NCBI RefSeq assembly: GCF_014635085.1
Contig: NZ_BMCH01000001.1
Span: 1-64,000 of the forward strand
Length of the DNA stretch: 64,000 bases
Source: Asaia siamensis
Lineage (GTDB): Bacteria > Pseudomonadota > Alphaproteobacteria > Acetobacterales > Acetobacteraceae
Reading direction: 5' to 3'
Part shown: positions 51,599 to 60,753 of the stretch, in pieces
Layout of the letters: each line of letters opens with the position of its first letter
How positions within the stretch are numbered: position 1 is the first letter of the stretch
Notes under the pieces: model-generated
Database searches by the model: none
Told to the model about the DNA's origin: nothing
What the model saw: the letters and a program-made list of their open reading frames with translations, nothing else
Translations under genes and position numbers: made by a program

Positions 51599-52597
51599 AT
51601 GCGCTGGCTCCTTCCGGCTCTTTCGACCGCGCTTGCACTGGTAGTCAGTTTGCTACCAGCAGGTGCAGCGACCTTGCGCCACGCCACGACGGTCTCTTCT
51701 GACAGCGTGCGTCTTTCCGATATCTTCTCGGGGCTGGAGCAGGGGCAGGATCGTATTCTTGGGCCGGGGCCTGCGCCTGGAGGGACGATCGAAGTCAGCG
51801 GACAGCAATTGATTGCCATTGCCGATCAATACGGCGTCGAATGGGAAGATCAATCAGCTTCCGCCTCCATAACGATAATGCGGGCTGGTCGTATTCTGGA
51901 TGAAGCCTATTTCGATGCCTTGATCCGGAAAAATCTGCCCGAACTTGGTGAAGGGCCTATTTCCATTGCCCTTCGCGATTTTCATCCGCTGACCGTTTCG
52001 ACCGATGAGCCTGAGCCGGTTGTTCTTTCCGATGTCAAATGGGATCAGCGCAGCGGCTGGTTTTCGTCGACTGTCTATCGCGCTCATCCAACCGGCGATC
52101 TGGCTTCCGATTCCTTCATGCTGACGGGCATTATTCATGCGACTCAGCGTGTTCTAGTTTACACGCGTGCGCTTCCGGCTGGCAGCGTGATCAGTGCCGC
52201 AGATGTGCGGATAGACGATTCCTATTCGGGCCATCTTCCTGCCAAGGCTGTCGTCAATGAGAGCGAAATCGATGGGTTGAGTGTCAGCCGTGGCGTTGTG
52301 GCGGGGGCTGCTGTCCTAGCGCAGGATCTTCAGCGCACGGTCGTCATGCATAAAGGCGATCCGGTGATGATAACCTATGAGGCTCCGGGGCTGAGGCTCA
52401 CTATTGCAGGGCGCGCGATGGAAGATGCTGGTATCAGGCAACAGGTCAGGGCGCTGAACGAGGCCAGCGGCATGATCGTGAGCGGTCGGGTGACGGATGG
52501 ATCCAATATCGCGGTAGAACTCAGCAGCCATCCGGTTCCTTCCGACCCCAATACGGCAAGACGTCTGGCTATGTCGACGCGTAGTACCATGCCATGA
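51599..52597 (+). CDS. flgA: P-ring assembly chaperone FlgA
   Basis: 332 residues. A signal peptide (1-23, LALVVSLLPAGA) and an N-terminal region are followed by the SAF domain: VYTRALPAGSVISAADVRIDD, LSVSRGVVAGAAVLAQDL and MITYEAPGLRLTIAGRAMEDAG are characteristic. FlgA assists FlgI polymerisation in the periplasm. It starts 7 bp after flgG and overlaps the next reading frame at its stop. Longer than the E. coli protein (219), as in other alphaproteobacteria. Good call. Confidence 0.9.
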   Translation: MRWLLPALSTALALVVSLLPAGAATLRHATTVSSDSVRLSDIFSGLEQGQDRILGPGPAPGGTIEVSGQQLIAIADQYGVEWEDQSASASITIMRAGRILDEAYFDALIRKNLPELGEGPISIALRDFHPLTVSTDEPEPVVLSDVKWDQRSGWFSSTVYRAHPTGDLASDSFMLTGIIHATQRVLVYTRALPAGSVISAADVRIDDSYSGHLPAKAVVNESEIDGLSVSRGVVAGAAVLAQDLQRTVVMHKGDPVMITYEAPGLRLTIAGRAMEDAGIRQQVRALNEASGMIVSGRVTDGSNIAVELSSHPVPSDPNTARRLAMSTRSTMP

Positions 52598-52626
52598 TCT
52601 GCTCTCGATCTACTTTAAAGGCCACG

Positions 52627-53352
52627 ATGATGAAGCGTCCTTTTCTGATCGGTTCTCTGGCCTTGCTGACGTCATTGAGTGCCTGTACCTCGCTTGCGGA
52701 TCTGACGGAAATGGGTCATCCACCACGGATGACACAGACGTCTGACCCGACTCAGGCTCCCGATTACCGACCCATCACTATGCCTATGCCTCCTCTTCAG
52801 CCGCCGCCGACGGAAGTCGGCAGCTTGTGGCGTCCGGGAAGCAGAGCCTTCTTCAAGGACCAGCGCGCCTCGCAGGTCGGCGATCTCATCACGATCAATG
52901 TCAATATTTCGGATAACGCCGCAGTCAACGACAATACGACGGTTGCTGGGAGTGGCTCGCAGACATTTGGAATACCGAGCTTCTTCGGTGCCCAAGGAAA
53001 AATACTATCAAGTTCGAGCGCGCTCGATACAAGCAGTGCGAGCGCGAATACCGGAAGCGGTGTTATACGCCGCAACGAGATCGTCACGCTTGCCCTTGCA
53101 GGAACGATTACCCAGGTACTTCCTAACGGTAATTTCGTGATCGTCGCCAGGCAGGAGGTGCGCGTGAATGGTGAATTGCGTCAGTTGATGGTCAGTGGTG
53201 TCGTACGCCCGCAGGATATCACCGAGGGCAATATCGTCACACATGATCGCATTGCCGAAGCGCGAATCTCGTATGGCGGTCGTGGTCAACTCACCAAAGT
53301 CCAATCTGCACGATACGGACAACAAATCATGGATAGTGTCCTTCCTTTTTGA
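52627..53352 (+). CDS. flgH: Flagellar L-ring lipoprotein FlgH
   Basis: About 242 residues. The lipoprotein signal peptide MMKRPFLIGSLALLTSLSAC ends in the lipobox Cys. PPPTEVGSLWRPGSRAFFKDQRA and VGDLITINVNISDNA are FlgH signatures, and NGNFVIVARQEVRVNGELRQL completes the ring domain. I use the ATG at 52627, with AAAGG upstream and a clean signal peptide; an in-frame ATG at 52594 overlaps the flgA stop (ATGA) and would add 11 residues. FlgH forms the outer-membrane L ring. Secure call. Confidence 0.94.
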   Translation: MMKRPFLIGSLALLTSLSACTSLADLTEMGHPPRMTQTSDPTQAPDYRPITMPMPPLQPPPTEVGSLWRPGSRAFFKDQRASQVGDLITINVNISDNAAVNDNTTVAGSGSQTFGIPSFFGAQGKILSSSSALDTSSASANTGSGVIRRNEIVTLALAGTITQVLPNGNFVIVARQEVRVNGELRQLMVSGVVRPQDITEGNIVTHDRIAEARISYGGRGQLTKVQSARYGQQIMDSVLPF

Positions 53353-53703
53353 GGCGTGGTTTGTTTTCTTGACCAAGGCGTTATGTAACATTTGGATCGA
53401 GGTCTGGTTTCTGCTTGGGATAAGACTAAGCCGTTATTTCAAGACATGTTTCATGCCGAAAAATTCGCGTATCCCCCTATAGTTTTTTAGATACGTTAGA
53501 GAACACGCGGCTTCCTTCAAGGAATGGGGAGGGAGGCACTTCGCTCGCGGGGTATTAATTCCCGTCGAATGACTCATCCTGAATTTTCAAGGACAAGGAA
53601 CAGGCCATTTTTCCGATATTTCGGTCAATGCCGGACGCAATGGCGAATTTTTTCTTAACGTTTGGTGCCTAGGCTCCGGGCTGATTTCGAAGCACTAGAC
53701 CGA
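53353..53703. other. Intergenic region after flgH
   Basis: About 350 bp with no convincing gene. A T-rich stretch follows flgH (53343-53372), and a short TTCCTT-C-AAGGAA palindrome lies near 53514-53526. CCGATATT near 53631 resembles part of a sigma-28 -10 box, without a matching -35. Nothing here is firm. Confidence 0.25.
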
Positions 53704-53961
53704 ATGGGTATAATGATAGCGAAAATAATGCTCGTGCTTGCACTTCTCGGCCTGATTGAGACGACATTCTCTCATGTCCTGTCTATGACAGGCGAGTGGT
53801 TGTCAGATCAGGGTTTTATATCGAGTGACTTTTCATTCGGTGCAGCCATATGCGACTTCGCAGCGATGATTTCGGTCTTCTTGCTCATGTGTGGCCTGAT
53901 GATCTATCTGATTTTGCGGATAAAACAGCAGATTGCCAGCCATCAGGATAAGTCTTCTTGA
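53704..53961 (+). CDS. Small two-helix membrane protein, unknown
   Basis: 85 residues from the ATG at 53704 (MGIMIAKIML). Two hydrophobic helices (about 3-22 and 44-70) flank a short loop. No family recognised. The frame stays open upstream to a TTG at 53662, giving 14 more residues, but the ATG start places the first helix at the N-terminus as expected. It lies between flgH and a chemoreceptor gene in the same direction. No clear ribosome-binding site was seen, so coding status is moderate. Confidence 0.5.
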   Translation: MGIMIAKIMLVLALLGLIETTFSHVLSMTGEWLSDQGFISSDFSFGAAICDFAAMISVFLLMCGLMIYLILRIKQQIASHQDKSS

Positions 53962-54167
53962 GGGTTTAACCCCGCACGTGGATCTTCTGTATGTTCCGAA
54001 GCAGGAGGAATAACGAATTTTTATAAGCTAAAATGTAACGACACTGTATCTGGGTTGGAGAGCGTATTTACCTTTTCCGGTCTCGTTGGCCGCGAGGACG
54101 CAGAGATGATTTTTTAATTTTTATCTCTGACTATTTGAGGACACCTTGAGATAAGGCTCTCCCCTCC

Positions 54168-55949
54168 ATGTTCAGTGTTCTCCGCTTCAAGACCAAGATT
54201 GCGCTTGTTGCAATCACTTTGACACTGGTGACGTTCATTGGCACTGCGTTTCTGGTTCAGAACCAGATCGCGACAGATGCCCGCTATCGTGCTTTCATCA
54301 ACCAGGATGATCATGGCACGATTATACTTGCGCGTATCTCCGACAAGTTGAATGCGCTTCTTTATGCCTCTCATCTTCTTACCGATCAGGCTCAGAGCCC
54401 GTTTGTGGGAGAGGTCGTCACACGCTTCCAGAAGGACATGCGCGGCACCCGCGATCTGTTCTCGGAGGCAAATCGGACAGATCCTCGTCTGGAGGCGATA
54501 CTGGCGTCGCTCCTGACACGATACGACAGGTTTGAGGGTCAGCTCAACGAAATACTGACCGCCCTGAACAAGGGTGACGTGCCGCACATGCGTACGATCA
54601 TGCAGGCATCTGATCAGGATGGTGTTCATTTGGCGATCGATATTGGCGCGATCACCGGTCAGAGAATCACCCATGTCGCGAACGCCGCAAAAAAGCAGGC
54701 CGATGCCGCCAATGCCTCGATACGCAACTGTGTCATCGGTTTGATCATCGTTCAGATCCTTATTCTCATTGCGACGCTGATCATGAGCCAGAGAACGATT
54801 GTGGCACCCCTGCTTTTGGTGCGCGATCGTATGCTGGGTATCGCAGAGGGGGTACTGGATGGCACCATTCCCTGCGTCGAGCGCGGCGATGAGGTGGGTG
54901 ATATGGCCAAGGCCCTCAGCACGATTCAGAGCGGTTTGCAGAAAGCACGTCTTCTGGAGGCGGAGCAGGCTGCTGAGCGCGAAGTGGTTGCCAAGGAACG
55001 TGCCGCCAATGCCGAGCGTGTTGCCCGGGAGTTGGAGGAGGAATCGCGCGCCGTCGAAGCCATTCGCAAAGGGCTCGCTGCAGCGTCGGATGGCAATCTT
55101 GTCTATCGTATCGAGGCGCAGCTACCGCAGCGTCTTCAGGTCATGAAGACGGATTTCAATGATTCTTTCGAACGCCTCAATCAGACTTTTGCCGTGATTC
55201 AGCAGAGTGTCATGGCGATTGGGTCAGGAACCGGCGAAATCTCGGTCGCTTCCAACGATATGTCACGCCGCACCGAACAGCAGGCGGCGAGTATCGAGCA
55301 ATCCTCGGCGGCTATTGAGCGCGTAGTGAGCATGTTGCGTGATTCGGCAGATAGTGCGCGCAAGGCGGCAACGGTGACCGATGAAACACGCACCGGTGCG
55401 GAAAAATCGGGGTCTATGGTGCATAAGGCGGTCAGCGCGATGAGCCAGATCGAGAGCAGCTTCTCCCAGATCAGTCAGGTTATTGGCCTCATTGATGAAA
55501 TCGCTTTCCAGACCAATCTGCTGGCACTGAATGCAGGGATTGAGGCGGCGCGTGCTGGAGATGCCGGCAGGGGGTTCGCCGTGGTGGCAACAGAGGTGCG
55601 CACCCTGGCCCAGCGCTCTACCGAAGGGGCGCGCCGCGTCAAGGAAATGGTGTCGAGTTCGAGCGATTATGTGACGGATGGTGTGCGTCTGGTGCGTGAG
55701 GCTGGCGGTGCTCTTGGTATCATCCTTGGGCAAGTCTCCGAAATCGATAAGCTCGTCGCTGAAATTGCTCAGTCGGCCACAGGGCAGTTCTCGGCAATTC
55801 AGGAAATCAATCTCGCGGTTGGTGAAATGACCAAATCGACGCAACAGAACGCGGCAATGGTTGAAGAAAATACCGCAGCGATTGCCTCTCTCGACAAGGC
55901 GGCCTCCGTTCTCAGGGAACGTGTCGCTTTGTTCAAACTAGAGCACTGA
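54168..55949 (+). CDS. Transmembrane chemoreceptor
   Basis: 593 residues. Transmembrane helix 1 (about 10-30) and helix 2 (about 186-206, [16 protein letters not shown]) enclose a helical periplasmic domain of about 155 residues with the look of a four-helix-bundle ligand domain. HAMP follows, then a long charged coiled coil, a second HAMP-like unit (about 300-345) and the signalling domain with the standard tip [20 protein letters not shown]. Ends FKLEH, with no CheR-tether pentapeptide. Ligand unknown. A stem-loop follows directly. Confidence 0.93.
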   Translation: MFSVLRFKTKIALVAITLTLVTFIGTAFLVQNQIATDARYRAFINQDDHGTIILARISDKLNALLYASHLLTDQAQSPFVGEVVTRFQKDMRGTRDLFSEANRTDPRLEAILASLLTRYDRFEGQLNEILTALNKGDVPHMRTIMQASDQDGVHLAIDIGAITGQRITHVANAAKKQADAANASIRNCVIGLIIVQILILIATLIMSQRTIVAPLLLVRDRMLGIAEGVLDGTIPCVERGDEVGDMAKALSTIQSGLQKARLLEAEQAAEREVVAKERAANAERVARELEEESRAVEAIRKGLAAASDGNLVYRIEAQLPQRLQVMKTDFNDSFERLNQTFAVIQQSVMAIGSGTGEISVASNDMSRRTEQQAASIEQSSAAIERVVSMLRDSADSARKAATVTDETRTGAEKSGSMVHKAVSAMSQIESSFSQISQVIGLIDEIAFQTNLLALNAGIEAARAGDAGRGFAVVATEVRTLAQRSTEGARRVKEMVSSSSDYVTDGVRLVREAGGALGIILGQVSEIDKLVAEIAQSATGQFSAIQEINLAVGEMTKSTQQNAAMVEENTAAIASLDKAASVLRERVALFKLEH

Positions 55950-55955
55950 CATCTT

Positions 55956-55986
55956 TCCCCTGACCGCACGATAGTCGGTCAGGGGA
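55956..55986. terminator. Stem-loop after the chemoreceptor gene
   Basis: Perfect 11-bp stem (TCCCCTGACCG / CGGTCAGGGGA) with a 9-nt loop, starting 7 bp after the chemoreceptor stop. No T-run follows, so it may terminate weakly or stabilise the mRNA end. Confidence 0.6.
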
Positions 55987-56172
55987 GAACACATCGCCGC
56001 ATGTCGACTGCCTGGAAGCACCTGCGATCGTACGTGACCGAAGATTTAATGAACGCTTTATCCCGAAGCGCTTGAGGCGGTTACAACAACGGCATAGTCT
56101 CTTTTAGATAGATGATCCTATTTTTTACGCTTTGTGTAATAAAAATGTCATATTATCAGAGGCTATTCACTG

Positions 56173-57447
56173 ATGGCAGCAGTCGAGATCGCAGAAATCC
56201 GTGAGGACTGTTTGCAGGATATTCATGAGAATATTCCTGTGATCATGGAAGATATTGCAGACACGATCCCAAGCCTTTTGCCCCATGATGTAGGGGCAAG
56301 TGTCCACGAGCTCTTCTCGCGTGATGCGAACATCATGATGATTGCGATCGTCGATGAGCAGCAGCGGCCCCAGGGCCTCGTAGACAGGCAGTTCTTTTTC
56401 GGCCTGATGGCCGGGCGGTTCGGGCGTGCGCTCTATACCAGACGCCCCGTCCGGCTGCTGATCCAGCAGGCTCCGATCATTGTTCCCCATGATATGCTGA
56501 TTGCTGATTTCACGCAGAACATTCTCAGCAGGGACACGAATGATCTCTATCGCGGTTTTCTGATTACCCGTGACGGTCGCTATATCGGCGCCGGGTCGAC
56601 ATTGTCTCTCGTGCGGGCAGCGCGGCAGCAGAGCGAGGCCGCGGCGCAGCAGGCTCACAAGACGACCGAAAATCTCAAAAAGGTCATTTCGGAAATCTCG
56701 TCGAATGTTGATGCTGTCTGCCAGGTTTCAGCAACGATCCGGGACGGAAGCATTGCCCTCTCTGGCAGAACCCAGGCGCAGGCGCGCGATATCGTCGAGG
56801 CCGCGGCAAGCGTGGAGGAGATCAACACTGCCGTCTCTGACACGGCAAAGAATGTAGAACGGGCCAGAGATCTCGTTGCGGAAGTCAATGAAGACGCCAA
56901 CAGCTTCAAACTCGTCGTCACGAGCACAGTCGAAGCCATTTCGGGTATTGTTTCGAGCTATCAGGAAATGGTCGAGAGCCTTGGCGTGATTCAGGATATC
57001 AGCCTTCAGACGCGGCTTCTCTCCTTCAACGCGGCTGTTGAAGCCGCCCATGCGGGGCAGGAGGGGAAAGGCTTCGGGGTGGTGGCTGACGAGATACGGT
57101 CTCTGGCGGTGCGTTCGTCAGAGGCTGCGAAAATCATCGGCAATCTGGTCACTGAGTCCAGTGTGTCGATGAAACGAGGAGTCCAGCTGGTTGAGGACGT
57201 CGAGGGCGGTCTGGAGAAAATTGCCAGTCAGGTCAGCGCTGTAGACAGTCTGATCACCCGGATTCATTCCACGACCAGAAAGCAGGTCGACCATATTGAT
57301 GATATCAACCGGACGATCTCATCAATCAACAAAGTAGCGGGCGACAATATGGCCATGACGGAGGACGTAAACGCGACCTGTTATGACCTCGATACCAAGA
57401 TCCTGTCCCTCGACGAATTTGTGAAGGTGTACGACCGGGAAGGATAA
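56173..57447 (+). CDS. Soluble chemoreceptor with CBS-like N-terminal domain and atypical tip
   Basis: 424 residues, no transmembrane helix. Residues about 30-150 look like a CBS pair: MIAIVDEQQRPQGLVDRQFF, then ALYTRRPVRLLIQQAP and GFLITRDGRYIGAGS. A coiled coil leads to the signalling domain at about 240-420. Its tip reads ISLQTRLLSFNAAVEAAHAG instead of [20 protein letters not shown]: the Asn of QTN is Arg281, ALN is SFN, and the trimer-contact Arg (R388 in E. coli Tsr) is His293. CBS domains usually bind adenine nucleotides. It may read energy charge, or serve a non-standard array. No pentapeptide at the end. Confidence 0.82.
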   Translation: MAAVEIAEIREDCLQDIHENIPVIMEDIADTIPSLLPHDVGASVHELFSRDANIMMIAIVDEQQRPQGLVDRQFFFGLMAGRFGRALYTRRPVRLLIQQAPIIVPHDMLIADFTQNILSRDTNDLYRGFLITRDGRYIGAGSTLSLVRAARQQSEAAAQQAHKTTENLKKVISEISSNVDAVCQVSATIRDGSIALSGRTQAQARDIVEAAASVEEINTAVSDTAKNVERARDLVAEVNEDANSFKLVVTSTVEAISGIVSSYQEMVESLGVIQDISLQTRLLSFNAAVEAAHAGQEGKGFGVVADEIRSLAVRSSEAAKIIGNLVTESSVSMKRGVQLVEDVEGGLEKIASQVSAVDSLITRIHSTTRKQVDHIDDINRTISSINKVAGDNMAMTEDVNATCYDLDTKILSLDEFVKVYDREG

Positions 57448-57652
57448 TCCGTTTCGTCTTTCCCGATTTTGGGGATGTTCGGCGTCCGTCACTCCTTAGC
57501 GACCGTCAGACCAGAAGTTGTCACTCCTACTCATGAATTTCCGGCATAGGTTCATATGCAACTGAGCGGCTAATCCTGATGCGCTGCCCCGGTATGATGG
57601 ATGTTCGGGTTTGCTTTGCCCGTTAACACCTGATTCAATAAGGGGCATTTCA

Positions 57653-58486
57653 ATGGTTTCTGAAGTCATTGTTGTTATAGGGGCCGGAGGGATAGGTCAG
57701 GCCATCGCCCGCCGTCAGGGGATCGGGAAAACCATTCTGCTGGCGGATTATAACGATAAAACAATGAACGAAGCGGCGGCGACGCTGCGTGCGGCCAGCT
57801 ATACGGTCGAGACACGGCATGTCGACGTTGCCTCGCGTGCCTCGGTTCAGGCGCTGGCCGAGGCGGCGCTCGCTTTGGGGCCGGTCATGCAACTGGTCAA
57901 TACGGCTGGCGTGTCACCCAACATGGCCCCGGTCGAGAAAGTTCTCGAGATCGATCTCTACGGTTCCGCAGTAGTATTCGAGGTGTTTCGTCATGTCATG
58001 GCGCGGGGCGGCTCTGGTCTGCTCGTGTCCAGCATGGCCGGTCACATGATGCGTCCCCTGCCGGAGGAAGATGAGCGCCAGTTGGCCCTGTTGCCAGCAG
58101 ACGCGCTTCTGGCGTTGCCCTGTCTGCAAAGAGAGGCGGTGGGTGACCCGATGGTGGCCTATATGGTTTCCAAGCGCGCCAATATCCTGCGCGTACAGAC
58201 CGAAGCGGTTCACTGGGGGGCACGCGGTGCGCGTGTGAACGCGATCAGCCCAGGCATCATCGTTACCCCTCTGGCCGCGCACGAGCTTGCCTCGCCTACC
58301 GGCGATATCTATCGCGCCATGGTGGCTGCCTCGCCTTCAGGGCGCATGGCCCCACCAGATGAAATCGCCATTGCGGCGAGCTTTCTTCTTGGGCCCGATG
58401 CCGGATTCATCACCGGTAGCGATCTGCTGATCGATGGCGGGGTTATCGCTGCGGTGCGTGCCGGCAAGCTGCCATCACCCGGCTGA
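57653..58486 (+). CDS. Short-chain dehydrogenase/reductase (SDR)
   Basis: 277 residues. The NAD(P)-binding motif is VVIGAGGIGQAIA near residue 10; the acidic residue of LLADYND after strand 2 suggests NAD(H). The catalytic Ser is in LVSSMAG and the Tyr-Lys pair in AYMVSKRAN; NAISPGIIVTPL and TGSDLLIDGG are classical-SDR ends. AAGGGG lies 8 nt before the ATG at 57653. Substrate unknown. It stands outside the flagellar genes, the first gene of a different functional region, 205 bp after the chemoreceptor. Confidence 0.9.
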   Translation: MVSEVIVVIGAGGIGQAIARRQGIGKTILLADYNDKTMNEAAATLRAASYTVETRHVDVASRASVQALAEAALALGPVMQLVNTAGVSPNMAPVEKVLEIDLYGSAVVFEVFRHVMARGGSGLLVSSMAGHMMRPLPEEDERQLALLPADALLALPCLQREAVGDPMVAYMVSKRANILRVQTEAVHWGARGARVNAISPGIIVTPLAAHELASPTGDIYRAMVAASPSGRMAPPDEIAIAASFLLGPDAGFITGSDLLIDGGVIAAVRAGKLPSPG

Positions 58487-58556
58487 CAATCGCCAGACGA
58501 CAGGGGCACGTAACGGCGAGGTAACTCTTTGTCCGAACTTGCCATGACTTCTAGGT

Positions 58557-59369
58557 ATGACCCCGGAAGAAGAGGTAAGATCACGGCGCTGCCCTGTCTG
58601 GTTTTGTCCTGTACTGGCAGCTTGTTGTTATCGAGTGAGTGAAGCCTTGTCTCAGCCCCCCTGCGCATCGTCTCTCCAAGGTGCCTCTCCTGTAAGACGT
58701 GTCCTGTTTGCCGAGGATGACAGGGCTCTGGCCATCTATGCCAGTGAGGCCATGGCAGGCTGGGGGCTGCAGGTGACCTGCGCTGAAGAGGGGCTTAGAG
58801 GCAAGGCGCTGGCGCTCGAAGGCGGGTGGGATTGCATCGTGCTCGATCGGCGCCTTCCCGGGGTCGACGGTCTGTCCATTCTGAAAGAGATCAGGCTGTC
58901 AGGGCTCGAGTGTCCGGTCCTGTTTCTCACCACCATGGATGGGGTGAGAGACAGGGTCGAAGGCCTGCGCAGCGGGGCCGATGACTATCTGGTCAAGCCT
59001 TTCGCCCTTCCCGAACTCAAAGCTCGCATAGAGACCCTGCTGCGTCGTGCCGAGCAGCCGCTCAATACGGCGCGGCTCGTTTTTGCCGATCTGGAGCTGG
59101 ATCTGGTCAGGCGCGAGGTCTTCCGTCGTGGTGTGAAGCTCTACATCCAGTCACAGGAGCTGAGGCTTCTGGAATATTTCATGCGGCATCCCCTGATCGT
59201 CATCTCCCGTGCCATGCTGTTGCAGCATGTCTGGGGCATTGATTTCCCAGTGCATACCAATCTCGTCGAGACTCATGTCAGCCGGCTGCGTGAACGACTG
59301 GGGCGTGAGGCGCCCGCATTGCTTCATACGGTGAAAGGGCAGGGTTATGTCCTGCGCGGGCATGGCTGA
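58557..59369 (+). CDS. OmpR-family response regulator
   Basis: Up to 270 residues. Receiver: RRVLFAEDDRALA, phosphoacceptor Asp in CIVLDRRLPGVDGLS, switch threonine in LFLTTMD and lysine in DYLVKPFALPEL. The winged helix follows (VKLYIQSQELRLLEYFM, then THVSRLRERLGRE, and HTVKGQGYVLRG). About 45 residues before the receiver do not resemble the family, so the true start is probably later (for example GTG at 58635); I report the longest frame. It overlaps the downstream histidine kinase gene. QseB/PmrA-like pair by layout. Confidence 0.9.
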   Translation: MTPEEEVRSRRCPVWFCPVLAACCYRVSEALSQPPCASSLQGASPVRRVLFAEDDRALAIYASEAMAGWGLQVTCAEEGLRGKALALEGGWDCIVLDRRLPGVDGLSILKEIRLSGLECPVLFLTTMDGVRDRVEGLRSGADDYLVKPFALPELKARIETLLRRAEQPLNTARLVFADLELDLVRREVFRRGVKLYIQSQELRLLEYFMRHPLIVISRAMLLQHVWGIDFPVHTNLVETHVSRLRERLGREAPALLHTVKGQGYVLRGHG

Positions 59370-60753
59370 ACCCGGCAAGCCCGAGCCGGGGCACAGGCCG
59401 CTTTCGGTTCTGAAAAGCTCGTCCTTTCGTATCATCGCCTCCTTTGCCGGGTGCCTGGTTGTCTGCGGTCTCGCCGGGGTGATCTGGTCGGGCACGCGTG
59501 GCATCAGCCAACTAGACCGGCAGATGCGAGAGACCGTGATAAACGAGCGTAACGAGGCGCTGGCCGATGCCAAGCATCAGGATGTGCCGCATCTCGTGCC
59601 GGTCATGCGTGATTTCGTGCAAAGCGAGCCGGGGTTCTATTACCTTCTTCAGGATGCGAAGCAGGTCGTGGCTGTAGGGAACATGTTCCATCTGCGGCCG
59701 CATCCGGGGTGGCGCATGCTCTCATGGACGCACCGTACCTCGCCCCCCGATCGCCGCCCTGTGCTTGGCTACGGCACCTTGCTCGACGATGGCGGCTATC
59801 TTTTTGTCGGGATGGAGGGCACACCGCTTCAGACCCTTCGCCATGGGTTTTTCATGACGCTGCTCTGGTGCGGCACCGGGTTTCTGGTCATCGGCGTGGC
59901 AGGCGGCTTTGCGATGAGCCGCTTGCTGCTGCGACGGATCGACCTGATCAGCCACACGGCGCGCGAGATCATGCAGGGCGATCTTTCCCGGCGTCTTCCC
60001 CTGACCGAGATGGATGACGAATTCAATCATCTGTCAGCCAGTCTCAATGCGATGCTCGACCGCAACGAGGCCCTCGTAACGCGTGTGAGACAGGTGACGG
60101 ATGACATCGCGCATGACATGCGCCGTCCTCTGGCGCATCTGGGACGTCATCTCGACGTGGCGGAAGCGGCGGTGACGGTGCCGGAAGCAGGGGCAGCGCT
60201 CGATCTGGCCCGTGCCAGCCTCAATGAGGCGCTGGAGATTTTCGCGTCACTGCTCAAACTGGCGCAGCTCGAGGCTTACAGACAGATCCCTGATGGACAG
60301 TTGGTTGACCTGGCGCAGGTCCTTCACATGCTTGCCGCGCTTTATGGCCCGACAATCGAGCAAAACGGCCAGATCTGGCGTTATTCCTCGGCCGACCGGC
60401 CGATGGTGGTTCATGGCAATAGGGTGTTGCTGACGCAGATGGTCTCCAATCTGCTCGAAAATGCCATGCTGCATGTGCCGGTTGGAAGCTGCATCACGCT
60501 CTCAGCGGCTCCGGAGGGCGGTGAGGCCGTTATTCTGGTCAGCGATACGGGGCCGGGCATTGCACCAGAAGATCGAGAGCGTGTTTTCGAAAAAATGCTG
60601 CGTCTCGATGCCAGTCGGCATGTGCCCGGTAACGGGATCGGTCTTAGTCTCGTGCGTGCGGTGGCGCAACTTCATGGCGGGGCAATCACGCTGGAGGATA
60701 ATGGCCCCGGTCTGCGATGCGTGGTGCGTCTGCCGCTGCAGCCTACATCCTGA
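59347..60753 (+). CDS. Sensor histidine kinase
   Basis: 468 residues. Transmembrane helix 1 (about 28-48) and helix 2 (about 168-190) flank a periplasmic domain of about 115 residues. HAMP follows (LLLRRIDLISHTAREIMQG). The H box is VTDDIAHDMRRPLAHLGRH with the phosphorylated His; N box MVSNLLENAMLHVP; G1 VSDTGPGIAPED; G2 GNGIGLSLVRAVA. ATG at 59347 (with AGGG upstream) overlaps the regulator by 23 bp; an ATG at 59362 is also possible. Cognate of the regulator at 58557. Its stop overlaps the convergent TonB receptor gene. Confidence 0.93.
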   Translation: MSCAGMAEPGKPEPGHRPLSVLKSSSFRIIASFAGCLVVCGLAGVIWSGTRGISQLDRQMRETVINERNEALADAKHQDVPHLVPVMRDFVQSEPGFYYLLQDAKQVVAVGNMFHLRPHPGWRMLSWTHRTSPPDRRPVLGYGTLLDDGGYLFVGMEGTPLQTLRHGFFMTLLWCGTGFLVIGVAGGFAMSRLLLRRIDLISHTAREIMQGDLSRRLPLTEMDDEFNHLSASLNAMLDRNEALVTRVRQVTDDIAHDMRRPLAHLGRHLDVAEAAVTVPEAGAALDLARASLNEALEIFASLLKLAQLEAYRQIPDGQLVDLAQVLHMLAALYGPTIEQNGQIWRYSSADRPMVVHGNRVLLTQMVSNLLENAMLHVPVGSCITLSAAPEGGEAVILVSDTGPGIAPEDRERVFEKMLRLDASRHVPGNGIGLSLVRAVAQLHGGAITLEDNGPGLRCVVRLPLQPTS

